Assembly (NCBI GenBank): GCA_016764015.1
Contig: JAESSR010000017.1
Location: 1-11,257 of the forward strand
DNA length: 11,257 nt
Origin: Phycisphaerales bacterium
GTDB taxonomy: Bacteria; Planctomycetota; Phycisphaerae; Phycisphaerales; UBA1924
Direction: 5' to 3'
In this document: positions 1 to 6,805 of the stretch, one piece after another
Layout: each line of letters begins with the position of its first letter
Numbering within the stretch: the first letter of the stretch is position 1
Position numbers and translations under genes: made by a program
Notes under the pieces: generated by a model
Database searches by the model: none
What the model was told of the DNA's origin: nothing
The model's input: only the letters and a program-made list of their open reading frames with translations

Positions 1-1022
1 ACAAGCTCAAAGTCCGCAATCGGACGCTTGAACTGGTAGCGGGTCTGTGCCCATTTGATCGACTGATCCATCGCACGCTTGGCGCCGCCGAGCATGCCCG
101 CTGAGAGGGTACATCGCCCATAGTTCAAACAAGTCAACGCCAAGCCCAGCCCCTTGCCCTCTTCGTGGAGCAGGTTCTTGCGGGGGACTTTGACATCGGT
201 GAACTTGATGCGTGCCTGCCAGGTGCCTCGGATACACATCTTGGATCGGTTCTTCGAGAAGATATCGATCCCTTCCATGTCCGGCGTACACACAACCGCA
301 GTCACACGAGGCTTGCCGTCAATCTGCTGGATACCCATCACGGTAAACAAGCCCGCGATGGCGCCCGATGTTGCCCATTTCTTCTCGCCGTTGACGATGT
401 AGTACTCGCCACATTCGGAGACATCAATCGTCGTTTCCTGACCACCGGCATCACACCCAACCTGAGGCTCAGAAAGGCAGAACGCACTGAGCCATTCGCG
501 TGCGAGTTTCGGCAGATATTCCTTTTTCTGATCATCGGTGCCATAAAGCATGACCGCTTTACACCCGATTGATTGATGCGCAGAAACCATTACTGCAGTT
601 GAGCCACAGTATTTGCCAAGCGTTTCAAGAATACGGTTGTAGCTGGTGATGCCCATGCTCAAGCCGCCGAACTCCTTGGGGATGGTCATGCCGAGCACGC
701 CCATTTCAAAGAGCTTCTGGATGACCCATTCAGGGATGTATTCTTCCTGATCGATCTCCACCGAAGGATGCGCGTTCATCATGTACTCTTCGACCTGAGC
801 AACAAGCTGATCACACTCAGCGGTTTCTTCCGGCGAAGTCTTGGCGATCTCAGGATACGGGAAGTACAACTCCTCACGGAAGTTGCCCCAGAACAAGTTC
901 TTGACCGCACCCATTGTTGAAGGCTCAGGTCCAAGTATCTGCTCTGCATCAGCGATCATCTCCGCATCGCGTGAGGCAATGCCTTTCATTTTCTTAAGAT
1001 CTGCTTTGGTGACTTCTGCCAT
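1..1022 (-). CDS. Acyl-CoA dehydrogenase, VLCAD/ACAD9-like (3' end outside window)
   Basis: FAD flavoenzyme expected to oxidise an acyl-CoA to the trans-2-enoyl-CoA, passing electrons to ETF. The frame is open from ATG at 1022 to the window edge (340 codons, no stop). The N-terminal helical domain contains LYFPYPE (residues 52-58), as in human VLCAD. The middle domain has the FAD/substrate motif FCLSEPQVGCDAG (181-193, usually LTEPxxGSDA) and WATSG (216-220). The C-terminal helical domain begins LNYGR (299-303), followed by RYQFKRPI (328-335), close to VLCAD (NNGR...RTQFGEKI). The catalytic Glu and any ACAD9/VLCAD C-terminal extension lie beyond the edge. The start is well supported by AGGAG at 1035-1031, 8 nt upstream. 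Last gene visible in the cluster, 63 nt after crotonase A. By resemblance it prefers long or medium chains; a branched short-chain substrate such as isovaleryl-CoA is possible from context but not shown. The VLCAD-like assignment is from remembered family sequences. Confidence 0.9.
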   Translation of the reverse strand, partial: MAEVTKADLKKMKGIASRDAEMIADAEQILGPEPSTMGAVKNLFWGNFREELYFPYPEIAKTSPEETAECDQLVAQVEEYMMNAHPSVEIDQEEYIPEWVIQKLFEMGVLGMTIPKEFGGLSMGITSYNRILETLGKYCGSTAVMVSAHQSIGCKAVMLYGTDDQKKEYLPKLAREWLSAFCLSEPQVGCDAGGQETTIDVSECGEYYIVNGEKKWATSGAIAGLFTVMGIQQIDGKPRVTAVVCTPDMEGIDIFSKNRSKMCIRGTWQARIKFTDVKVPRKNLLHEEGKGLGLALTCLNYGRCTLSAGMLGGAKRAMDQSIKWAQTRYQFKRPIADFEL

Positions 1023-1055
1023 AGTATGTACTCCTGATTCAATGTTCAATCGTCG

Positions 1056-1074
1056 GCTTGGCGATAGGCCAAGC
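1056..1074 (-). other. Intercistronic hairpin between crotonase A and acyl-CoA dehydrogenase
   Basis: A perfect 7-bp inverted repeat, GCTTGGC (1056-1062) and GCCAAGC (1068-1074), with a 5-nt loop. It lies 11 nt downstream of the crotonase A stop and upstream of the acyl-CoA dehydrogenase Shine-Dalgarno. No U-run follows in the minus-strand transcript, so it is unlikely to be a full intrinsic terminator. An mRNA-stability, processing or attenuation element is a reasonable guess. Confidence 0.4.
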
Positions 1075-1085
1075 GAACGGGTGTG

Positions 1086-2003
1086 TTATTTCTTCGCTGG
1101 CTTGTTGGATTTAGAAAAGAATGCTTCGATCGCTTTTTTGGCTGGCTCCGTGCTCCGCAATGCCACAAGATGATCCCGCTCGGCTTGCAACGCAGCGTTC
1201 CAGCCGGCGTTGATCCCGACCTTTACTGCATCAAGCACCGCGTCGGTATGCAGCGATCGGTCAAGGCCATCGGAGACCTCTATGAGTACATCTTCAATGA
1301 TGTCCGTATTCATAGTCTGGATACACCGTGATGGCGTGCCGGTGCGATTGGGTTTGCTCTGTCCGATGATCCAGTTCTTCGCTGTATCAATCAAGTCGTC
1401 ACGCGAGCTGCAAGTCGAATCAAACATGCCAAGGTCTTTGGCATCGGTCGATTTGAAAGGCACGCCATTGGCGGTCGCGAGCATCGCCGCCATCGGATCA
1501 ATCCGAGCCGGGAGCAGGTTCGTCCCGCCCCATCCCGGACAGATTTTGAGTCCGGCTTCAGGCAATCCAATAATGAATGCTCGTGCTTCTGGATCAGGGT
1601 TGATCACCGCGATCAATCCATCACAGTGCATCGCCAGTTCCAATCCACCGCCAAGCGCGACTGAATGGATCGCAGCTGCGGTGGTGCAAGGCAAATCAGC
1701 AATCCGCTGGAAGACCTTAGTCCCAAACTCAAGATAAGTATGCAACTCTGCATCGTCCAAGGCCATGATGGCCTTGAGATCAGCACCGGCAACAAACGCA
1801 CGATCAGCGCCCGATGCCAAGATGAATCCATCAATGCCATCGTCGAGTGTGTCAAGTGTTGCGTCGAGTTGTTCGAGCAAAGATTGTTCAATTACCACCA
1901 CCGGGCGTCCGGGCTGGATGAGGGTAAGAACCGCGATCTTCAAATCGCCACCCGAGCCATCGGGGGCTCGTTCGTAGGCGACAGGCAGGCATTTAATCGT
2001 CAT
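1086..2003 (-). CDS. Crotonase A: stand-alone FadB/FadJ-type enoyl-CoA hydratase
   Basis: Crotonase-fold protein, 305 aa, expected to hydrate trans-2-enoyl-CoA to 3-hydroxyacyl-CoA in beta-oxidation. Visible motifs: first oxyanion-hole segment FVAGADLKAI (70-79), second HSVALGGGLELAMHCD (113-128), then LPEAGLKICPGWGGT (147-161). Both Glu positions that act in rat mitochondrial hydratase (E144, E164) are kept, as E122 and E149. The tail TEPAKKAIEAFFSKSNKPAKK, residues 285-305, resembles the linker helix that in FadB/FadJ leads into the 3-hydroxyacyl-CoA dehydrogenase domain, yet the protein stops there. It therefore looks like the hydratase half of a multifunctional enzyme; the dehydrogenase must come from elsewhere. 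Start: an upstream in-frame TTG (2060) is possible, but ATG 2003 begins just before the conserved fold. ATG 2003 has no clear Shine-Dalgarno of its own and overlaps the stop of a mini-ORF (ATGA), suggesting coupled translation. Confidence 0.87.
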   Translation of the reverse strand: MTIKCLPVAYERAPDGSGGDLKIAVLTLIQPGRPVVVIEQSLLEQLDATLDTLDDGIDGFILASGADRAFVAGADLKAIMALDDAELHTYLEFGTKVFQRIADLPCTTAAAIHSVALGGGLELAMHCDGLIAVINPDPEARAFIIGLPEAGLKICPGWGGTNLLPARIDPMAAMLATANGVPFKSTDAKDLGMFDSTCSSRDDLIDTAKNWIIGQSKPNRTGTPSRCIQTMNTDIIEDVLIEVSDGLDRSLHTDAVLDAVKVGINAGWNAALQAERDHLVALRSTEPAKKAIEAFFSKSNKPAKK

Positions 2004-2041
2004 GCGATGTCCAAGGTCTTGCGAAGGACTGCTTTGGACAT
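2000..2041 (-). CDS. Possible 13-codon leader ORF coupled to crotonase A
   Basis: ATG at 2041-2039 is preceded by a strong Shine-Dalgarno GAGGAG (2052-2047) with a 5-nt spacer. It reads MSKAVLRKTLDIA and stops at TGA 2002-2000, which overlaps the crotonase A ATG (2003-2001) as ATGA. The reading frame differs from crotonase A. This is the arrangement expected for translational coupling, where ribosomes loaded on a good site reinitiate at a weak downstream start. The peptide resembles no known attenuator: there is no run of one amino acid, though it has two Leu and one Val in 13 residues. Alternatives: a chance ORF, or a frameshift that separated a former N-terminus from the main gene. Confidence 0.4.
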   Translation of the reverse strand: MSKAVLRKTLDIA

Positions 2042-2164
2042 TGAGACTCCTCAACGCCAAAAGTCACGCGAGTCCGCAGCCAAGCGTGAGCGATATTCTA
2101 TGCAATCGGGTCTCAATTTGACACTCGAAATACCCTACAGATTCATGACTTGATCTTCACATGA
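2004..2164 (-). other. 161-nt gap between crotonase B and crotonase A
   Basis: This is the largest gap within the minus-strand cluster. It holds the mini-ORF and its Shine-Dalgarno at the crotonase A end. At the other end the perfect palindrome CATGATCATG (2160-2169) overlaps the crotonase B stop codon (TGA, 2167-2165). No convincing terminator is visible. A -10-like TAGAAT is present on the minus strand but without a good -35, so an internal promoter for crotonase A and the acyl-CoA dehydrogenase is possible but unproven. Confidence 0.35.
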
Positions 2165-2923
2165 TCATGATTTCAATCGAGCAGCGAGAGCAGCTTGGGC
2201 TTCGGGTGTCGCGAGCACGGACGCACTGAGCTTCGCACCTTTAAGCACCATCTCGGCTTCATTTGAGCCATCTATCTCGTTGAGAAGCCCTTTCGTAGCC
2301 GCCAACGCCTTTGGTCCACCGGTTGCGAGCCGATCGACGATCGTCTTGGTGAGTTCCCCAAGCCCATCGCGATCCTTAGCAAGGTGATCCACAAGTCCGA
2401 TATCCTTGGCTTCTCGGCCGTTCATCACCCCGCCCATGAGCATCGCCTTTCGAGCCATCCCCGCGCCGAGTTTCTTGACCACCCAAGGCGCGATCACCGC
2501 TGGACAAATCCCGAGATCAACCTCCGGGAATCCAAGCATGGCATCTGCGTGTGAAATCGTCACATCACACACACAAGTCAACCCGCACCCGCCCCCAATC
2601 GCGGCCCCATTGACCGATGCCACCGTCACCTGTGGCAACTTGCGAATCTTGAGCGTCAACTCCGCCAAACTCGTCAACAACTGCTCACCCAATCCGGCAT
2701 CACCAGATAACTCAATGAGCACCGCCTTGAGATCCATCCCCGCGCAGAATGCCCTCCCCGCACCAGTAATCACCAGCACGGTTGCATCCGACGACTCCAC
2801 CTCATCAACAGCCCTGTGCATCCCTTCGAGAATCTCGATCGACATCGCATTGCGAGCCTCTGGACGGTTGATGGTCAATGTGGCGATCAAGCCTTTGATT
2901 TCGAGTATGACAGGTTCAGACAT
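2165..2923 (-). CDS. Crotonase B: enoyl-CoA hydratase, probable methylglutaconyl-CoA hydratase (LiuC-like)
   Basis: Crotonase of 252 aa. In leucine breakdown the needed step is hydration of 3-methylglutaconyl-CoA to HMG-CoA, and this is the best local candidate. The first oxyanion loop is FCAGMDLKAV (59-68); the second is NGAAIGGGCGLTCVCD (105-120), then GFPEVDLGICPAVIAPWVV (131-149). The residue matching rat E144 is Gly (G114), while the E164 equivalent is kept (E134). The ICPAVIAPWVV stretch recalls LiuC/GnyH-type hydratases, which from memory also lack the first Glu. Start: a GTG at 2941 overlaps the previous stop, but ATG 2923 has AAGGA (2935-2931) at 7 nt and begins at the fold, so it is preferred. 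It follows crotonase C by 14 nt. Shared C-terminal ATKxxLNEI and the PAV motif suggest B and C are old paralogues. The exact substrate is inference. Confidence 0.85.
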   Translation of the reverse strand: MSEPVILEIKGLIATLTINRPEARNAMSIEILEGMHRAVDEVESSDATVLVITGAGRAFCAGMDLKAVLIELSGDAGLGEQLLTSLAELTLKIRKLPQVTVASVNGAAIGGGCGLTCVCDVTISHADAMLGFPEVDLGICPAVIAPWVVKKLGAGMARKAMLMGGVMNGREAKDIGLVDHLAKDRDGLGELTKTIVDRLATGGPKALAATKGLLNEIDGSNEAEMVLKGAKLSASVLATPEAQAALAARLKS

Positions 2924-2937
2924 ATGGGTATCCTTAT

Positions 2938-3675
2938 TCACTTACCCCAAAGGGCTGCGAGCCGTTCTTGTTCTTCTGGTGATCCTGTCAGCGACAACGA
3001 TACATCGAGTCCGCGTTGGGCATTGCTGGTCATCGGCTCGGTAATCTCATTGAGCCATGCCTTGGTGGCTTTTACCCCTGAGCCGGGTTTGGAAGCCAAT
3101 GATTGTGCAATTCCAATACATCGCGATAGTACATCTTCTCGGTTTTCAACAGTTTCATGCACCAGCCCGATCCGCAGCGCATCGGCTCCCGAAATCAGTT
3201 CCGTATCGAGCAACCGCGTCCGCACCGCGCCGGGCGTAATCGATGCCATCATAAACGCAGCCGAAACCGCAGGCGACACCCCGATCTTCACGACCGGATA
3301 CCCGAGTTTAGCTTGTTCATCAGCCACCACAATATCCGCCCCGCCGAGCAGCGCACATCCACCCGCGACCGCTGCGCCGTGCATCCCGAGCACAACGGGA
3401 ATTTCGATCACCCGCATTGTGCGCACAACAGCAGATAACCCTGTCAACAGTTGCCGCATCGTCTCGCCGCCGGGATCATCGGCGCACAGCTTCAAGTCAA
3501 ACCCCGCGCAGAACGACTTACCCTCGCCCACAAGCACCAGAGCACGCACCTTGTGCGCACATTCATTGATCTCCCGATCCAACTGCTCAAGCATCGCAGG
3601 CACCAACGCATTGCGCTTGTCCGGGCGATTGAGCGACACGATCGCAATCTCATCTTGGATATCAACTCGAATCAT
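2938..3675 (-). CDS. Crotonase C: enoyl-CoA hydratase-family protein lacking both catalytic Glu
   Basis: Crotonase-fold protein of 245 aa with intact CoA/oxyanion loops FCAGFDLKL (55-63) and HGAAVAGGCALLGGADI (99-115). The two acid/base residues of classical hydratases are replaced: the E144 position is Ala (A108) and the E164 position is Val (V128, in LGYPVVKIGVSPAV). The fold should still bind an acyl-CoA and stabilise an enolate, but ordinary hydratase chemistry is unlikely. Options are a different crotonase reaction (isomerisation, decarboxylation, hydrolysis), a non-catalytic partner of paralogue B, or a CoA-ester binder. Start ATG 3675 overlaps the HMG-CoA lyase stop by 4 bases (ATGA), implying translational coupling; only a weak G-rich stretch precedes it. 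The family call is firm, the function unknown. Confidence 0.85.
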   Translation of the reverse strand: MIRVDIQDEIAIVSLNRPDKRNALVPAMLEQLDREINECAHKVRALVLVGEGKSFCAGFDLKLCADDPGGETMRQLLTGLSAVVRTMRVIEIPVVLGMHGAAVAGGCALLGGADIVVADEQAKLGYPVVKIGVSPAVSAAFMMASITPGAVRTRLLDTELISGADALRIGLVHETVENREDVLSRCIGIAQSLASKPGSGVKATKAWLNEITEPMTSNAQRGLDVSLSLTGSPEEQERLAALWGK

Positions 3676-4619
3676 CCGATCAACCCCGATGCAAACTTCG
3701 ACGCCTCGATCAGTGCGGCATCATCTATATGCGTTGTCAGCCCCGCATCCCGGATCGCCTGCACCAGCGCCAGCGTTGAGATATTCCCCGGTGCGCGATT
3801 CCCATCGGTCGAAGCATACGGGCATCCGCCCAATCCACCGGCTGCCGAGTCAAACGATCGCACACCAAGATCCAATGCCATCTGCACACACTCCCCAGCA
3901 TGCCCAAAGGTGTCATGCAGGTGCAGCGTCAGGGTCGGATCACCAAACGAGTTCGTCGATTCGCCATCGAGCCGATCAACCGCTTCCATAATCACAGGCT
4001 CAATCGTCTCAGGGGTCGCCGCCCCGATTGTATCACCCAGATCAATCTCATCAATCCCCATTTTGAGCAATCGAGTCATCACATTGCCGACCGCTTCAGG
4101 ATCGATCATCCCATCAAACGGGCACTGCACAATGCACGAGATATACCCCCGCACCATTAACCCGTGCTCGTGGGCCTTGGCGACCACAGGCTCGAATCGC
4201 TGGAGCGTTTCCTCGATTGTCGCGTTGGTGTTCTTGAGCGAGAAGCCTTCCGACGCAGCGGTAAAGACGGAGACTTTGTCGATCAGGCGCTCGATTCCAT
4301 GATCTTGGCGAGCCTTCCGATTGACCTCGATCGCCGCATCGAGCCCGCGTTCATTGGGGACCAGCGCCGAGTAGATCACACCCTCGGGTTTGGTCGGCGC
4401 GAGCAGATCAAAGACCGCCGCCGCATCGCCGAGTTGTGGAATCCACTTTGGAGACACAAAGCTCGACACCTCGACTTCGGCGACTCCGGTCTGTTGAACC
4501 AGCATCGCCAGTTGGGCCTTGAGTGCAGTATCCACAATCGTCGACTCGGCTTGCAGGCCGTCGCGGGGGGAGACATCGGTGATGCGTACATTGGTATTCA
4601 CAGTTGATGATAGGGGCAT
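3672..4619 (-). CDS. mvaB: Hydroxymethylglutaryl-CoA lyase
   Basis: Cleaves HMG-CoA to acetoacetate and acetyl-CoA, the last step of leucine catabolism; cytoplasmic, divalent-metal dependent TIM barrel of 315 aa. Signature residues are visible: SPRDGLQAE (17-25, with R19 and metal ligand D20), EVSSFVSPKWIPQ (50-62), metal ligands H233 and H235 in LHLHDTFG (232-239), and the catalytic cysteine C266 in GGLGGCPYA (261-269). Compared with human HMGCL there are small insertions near residues 100-112 and 217-228, and a longer active-site lid, STDGNRAPGNIST. Start: ATG 4619 is preceded directly by an in-frame TAA, so nothing upstream can be used. It sits 15 nt from GAGGG (4639-4635) because a 10-base duplication inserted a second, out-of-frame ATG (4629). 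A GTG at 4601 is a weaker alternative. It lies 10 nt after the secreted-protein gene and overlaps crotonase C. Confidence 0.95.
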   Translation of the reverse strand: MPLSSTVNTNVRITDVSPRDGLQAESTIVDTALKAQLAMLVQQTGVAEVEVSSFVSPKWIPQLGDAAAVFDLLAPTKPEGVIYSALVPNERGLDAAIEVNRKARQDHGIERLIDKVSVFTAASEGFSLKNTNATIEETLQRFEPVVAKAHEHGLMVRGYISCIVQCPFDGMIDPEAVGNVMTRLLKMGIDEIDLGDTIGAATPETIEPVIMEAVDRLDGESTNSFGDPTLTLHLHDTFGHAGECVQMALDLGVRSFDSAAGGLGGCPYASTDGNRAPGNISTLALVQAIRDAGLTTHIDDAALIEASKFASGLIG

Positions 4620-4630
4620 TTAGGGGCATT
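4611..4630. repeat. Perfect 10-bp tandem duplication over the HMG-CoA lyase start
   Basis: TAGGGGCATT occurs twice head to tail (4611-4620 and 4621-4630). On the coding (minus) strand this yields two ATGs 10 nt apart, in different frames. The first (4629-4627) has ideal spacing, 5 nt, from GAGGG (4639-4635) but opens a 73-codon frame overlapping the lyase. The second (4619-4617) is the true lyase start, spaced 15 nt. The first copy begins directly after the upstream gene's TGA (4632-4630). Confidence 0.9.
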
Positions 4631-6771
4631 CAATCCCTCGGCACAAACATCTCCGCATACTTATCAAACCGATCGCTATCAATGTCAGATTCCTGGGACA
4701 TGGTGATGGTGGTGTACTGATCGCCGTGCCGGAAGCCGTAGACTCGGAGGTTTGAATCTACTCGGCGAGCCCACAAGGCTTTTTCTTCGGGAACAGTGAG
4801 CATCGCTTCAAACATCTTCCCTTCGTGCCCGGCGATGGATATCTTCGCAAGTTCACTCGAATCTGTTGGATACAAGCCATATTCGTCTTCATACACACTT
4901 CCTCTGTAGGCTGGTTTTAAGAATATTTTGGCAAGGTTTTGCGCTGAGCGTGAGCGATCGTCCTGCTCTATTTGCATCGTTTTGATGACGACGAGATCTT
5001 TCCCGATAGTCATCTGTGTCGTGTGCGAGTTCTCCCATGTCTCGCTGCTTGAATACGCCTTCACAACCCAAGGATTGATTTTGAGGATGCCAAAGCCCTG
5101 TTCAATATCGCCGATTGTGGTTGTGGGTTCGAGCCAGTCGATAATTTGAGCAGTGGTCGCCAATGCGTCAACATGCATGAGCTCGTTGGAGATGGACGAA
5201 ACCACCGCCATCGTGTGTCCGTTGTCGACCGGGATCATGACGGAGGTGACATTAATATTTTCGTATTCCAAGCCAAGCTCAAAATCATTGTTCTCGTTGT
5301 CCTTAGGTACAAAGTAGTTCCAGATGGCGCCCATTTGGGTGCCGTCGGGCATTTCGATCGTCCGCTCCATGGACTCTGTGTCGAACAGCTCATCATCAGG
5401 GAACTGTTCGCGGTCTTGGTGCTGATCGCGTACTTGCTGGCATACGGCCCGGTGTGCAGATTCAAGATTCATCCCGCTATCCGCGAGGAAGAACTGAATC
5501 TGTGTGTACGCCTTGCGTTCGATCGCGTTGTCGAGCAGTTCCTTTGAATCCGCAGAATAGGAGGACGAGATCAACATCGAGTGGAGGAGCCCATCTCGGT
5601 AGGTTGTGAAGTTGCGGTATCCGGTGGGGAGTTTAAGATCAAAGCCCGGAGCATAGTATGTTGTGAAATGTGGGATTCGTCTACCAAAATCAGATGTTGA
5701 TTTGGCGTAGAAAGCTTTGGCATAGTTGTGGAGGTTTTGGGTTCCTGCAACGGTGCCGTTGAGCGTTATGGCAAAGATGTACGGCCCGTCAACAATGACA
5801 TGCTGCTGGCTATACAGGTGTCCGCCGTCCTTGAGTATGAGGGGGGCGACCTGGAAATCATTCCGCGCTGCGGATTGATTCCCGGCGGGGAACATGCTAT
5901 TTCCGATCCAAACGATCGAGAGGTTGCCTTGTTTTTGTTGTTCAATCAAGCCCGCGCGATAGTTGCTCTTGAGATCACTGATGGTATCACTGAGAGAATA
6001 GTTTTCTGGGATCATCGCGAGCTGGATGTTGCCGTTGAGATCGTACATGCTGATGTTGCCGGTGATGATCTGTTCGTTGGCTCGGGTGAGATCGGTCAGC
6101 TGCGATCCGATCGGTAATGAGAGTGGATAGCCTGCAAGCCAATACACATACGGCGTATGCTGATCAATCGGAATCACCACAAGCGATTCAAGCAACTCAG
6201 TAGCGAGCAACTCGTCATATCGAGACTCATCATCATCCATTGATCGCAACTTGAGTGTCACCATGACGCCTTTGTTCTCAGGCGTCACAAACGAATAGCA
6301 CTCGATACGCCCAGTGATATCGGCATCGTCGATCGCTTCGTCATCGCCACTCCTGATAATCATGTCGAACTGTTGCCCGGTGCGTTCGATCCCGCTGATG
6401 ATCCGTACGCATTGGGTGATCTCGCCGATTTCGGTTATCAGTCCAGAACGAAGAACATCCGCTTGGGCACCGGTGAGTACGGTTGCTTTGAGAGCGGCCA
6501 ATGATTCATCACCTGCAGGCATCGGCATTACCGTCTGCGAAAGCTCAATGAATGCTTTGGTCACATCGTCAGAGACTGGGCCTTCAATTGTGTACCGGGT
6601 CAGCTTCGTGGTATACATTTTCGCGTTTGATGATTCATCAAGCTTGGGCGTAAGCGTGCTGTCGCCGGTCATGACAAAGCCGCTGGTTTCGAAGTCTTTG
6701 CTCTCTTGAGCATTTGCACTGCTTGCGATAAGAACCACGCACATCAGCGCTAAGCGATTAACATATTTCAT
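4630..6771 (-). CDS. Large secreted protein of unknown function, possibly four repeated modules
   Basis: I do not recognise a named family. The 713-aa product starts with a Sec signal peptide: basic MKYVNR, hydrophobic LALMCVVLIASS, likely signal peptidase I cleavage after ANA (residue 21). The cysteine at 11 does not sit in a lipobox. No later transmembrane segment is evident, so it should be periplasmic or exported. The rest is acidic and beta-rich and can be read as four units of about 155-190 aa (approx. 22-201, 205-358, 359-549, 550-713). Each ends in a short helix followed by Pro or a turn (LLESLVVIP, YAKAFYAKS, IIDWLEP, YAEMFVP). Units 2 and 3 have an early LPxG-type segment (LPIGS, LPTGY). 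This loosely recalls Mog1/PsbP/DcrB-like folds, a low-confidence guess. Start: ATG 6771 has GAGGAG (6784-6779) at 7 nt; the TTG at 6777 is too close. It sits between carboxyltransferase (34 nt gap) and HMG-CoA lyase (10 nt gap). Confidence 0.85.
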   Translation of the reverse strand: MKYVNRLALMCVVLIASSANAQESKDFETSGFVMTGDSTLTPKLDESSNAKMYTTKLTRYTIEGPVSDDVTKAFIELSQTVMPMPAGDESLAALKATVLTGAQADVLRSGLITEIGEITQCVRIISGIERTGQQFDMIIRSGDDEAIDDADITGRIECYSFVTPENKGVMVTLKLRSMDDDESRYDELLATELLESLVVIPIDQHTPYVYWLAGYPLSLPIGSQLTDLTRANEQIITGNISMYDLNGNIQLAMIPENYSLSDTISDLKSNYRAGLIEQQKQGNLSIVWIGNSMFPAGNQSAARNDFQVAPLILKDGGHLYSQQHVIVDGPYIFAITLNGTVAGTQNLHNYAKAFYAKSTSDFGRRIPHFTTYYAPGFDLKLPTGYRNFTTYRDGLLHSMLISSSYSADSKELLDNAIERKAYTQIQFFLADSGMNLESAHRAVCQQVRDQHQDREQFPDDELFDTESMERTIEMPDGTQMGAIWNYFVPKDNENNDFELGLEYENINVTSVMIPVDNGHTMAVVSSISNELMHVDALATTAQIIDWLEPTTTIGDIEQGFGILKINPWVVKAYSSSETWENSHTTQMTIGKDLVVIKTMQIEQDDRSRSAQNLAKIFLKPAYRGSVYEDEYGLYPTDSSELAKISIAGHEGKMFEAMLTVPEEKALWARRVDSNLRVYGFRHGDQYTTITMSQESDIDSDRFDKYAEMFVPRD

Positions 6772-6805
6772 ACTCAATCTCCTCGAAAACCAGTTGTGGG
6801 CTCAG

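Noticed and set aside
2118..2146. Plus-strand TTGACA followed after 17 nt by ATTCAT, as a possible antisense promoter
   Set aside because: The -35 is exact but the -10 is poor, and no plus-strand gene or RNA follows it. Kept only as a chance match.
2816..3991. Long plus-strand open frame (391 codons) opposite crotonases B/C and HMG-CoA lyase
   Set aside because: It is antisense to three genes with clear motifs, has a low-complexity Ser/Pro/Thr/Arg-rich product and no domain. It arises from the codon pattern of the minus-strand genes.
3451..4302. Plus-strand open frame (283 codons) opposite HMG-CoA lyase and crotonase C
   Set aside because: Composition typical of an antisense shadow; no recognisable motif; the opposite strand is certain coding sequence.
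4408..4629. 73-codon frame starting at the first duplicated ATG
   Set aside because: It overlaps HMG-CoA lyase in another frame and its Cys/Arg/Pro-rich product looks non-functional. It is treated as a by-product of the duplication, not a gene.
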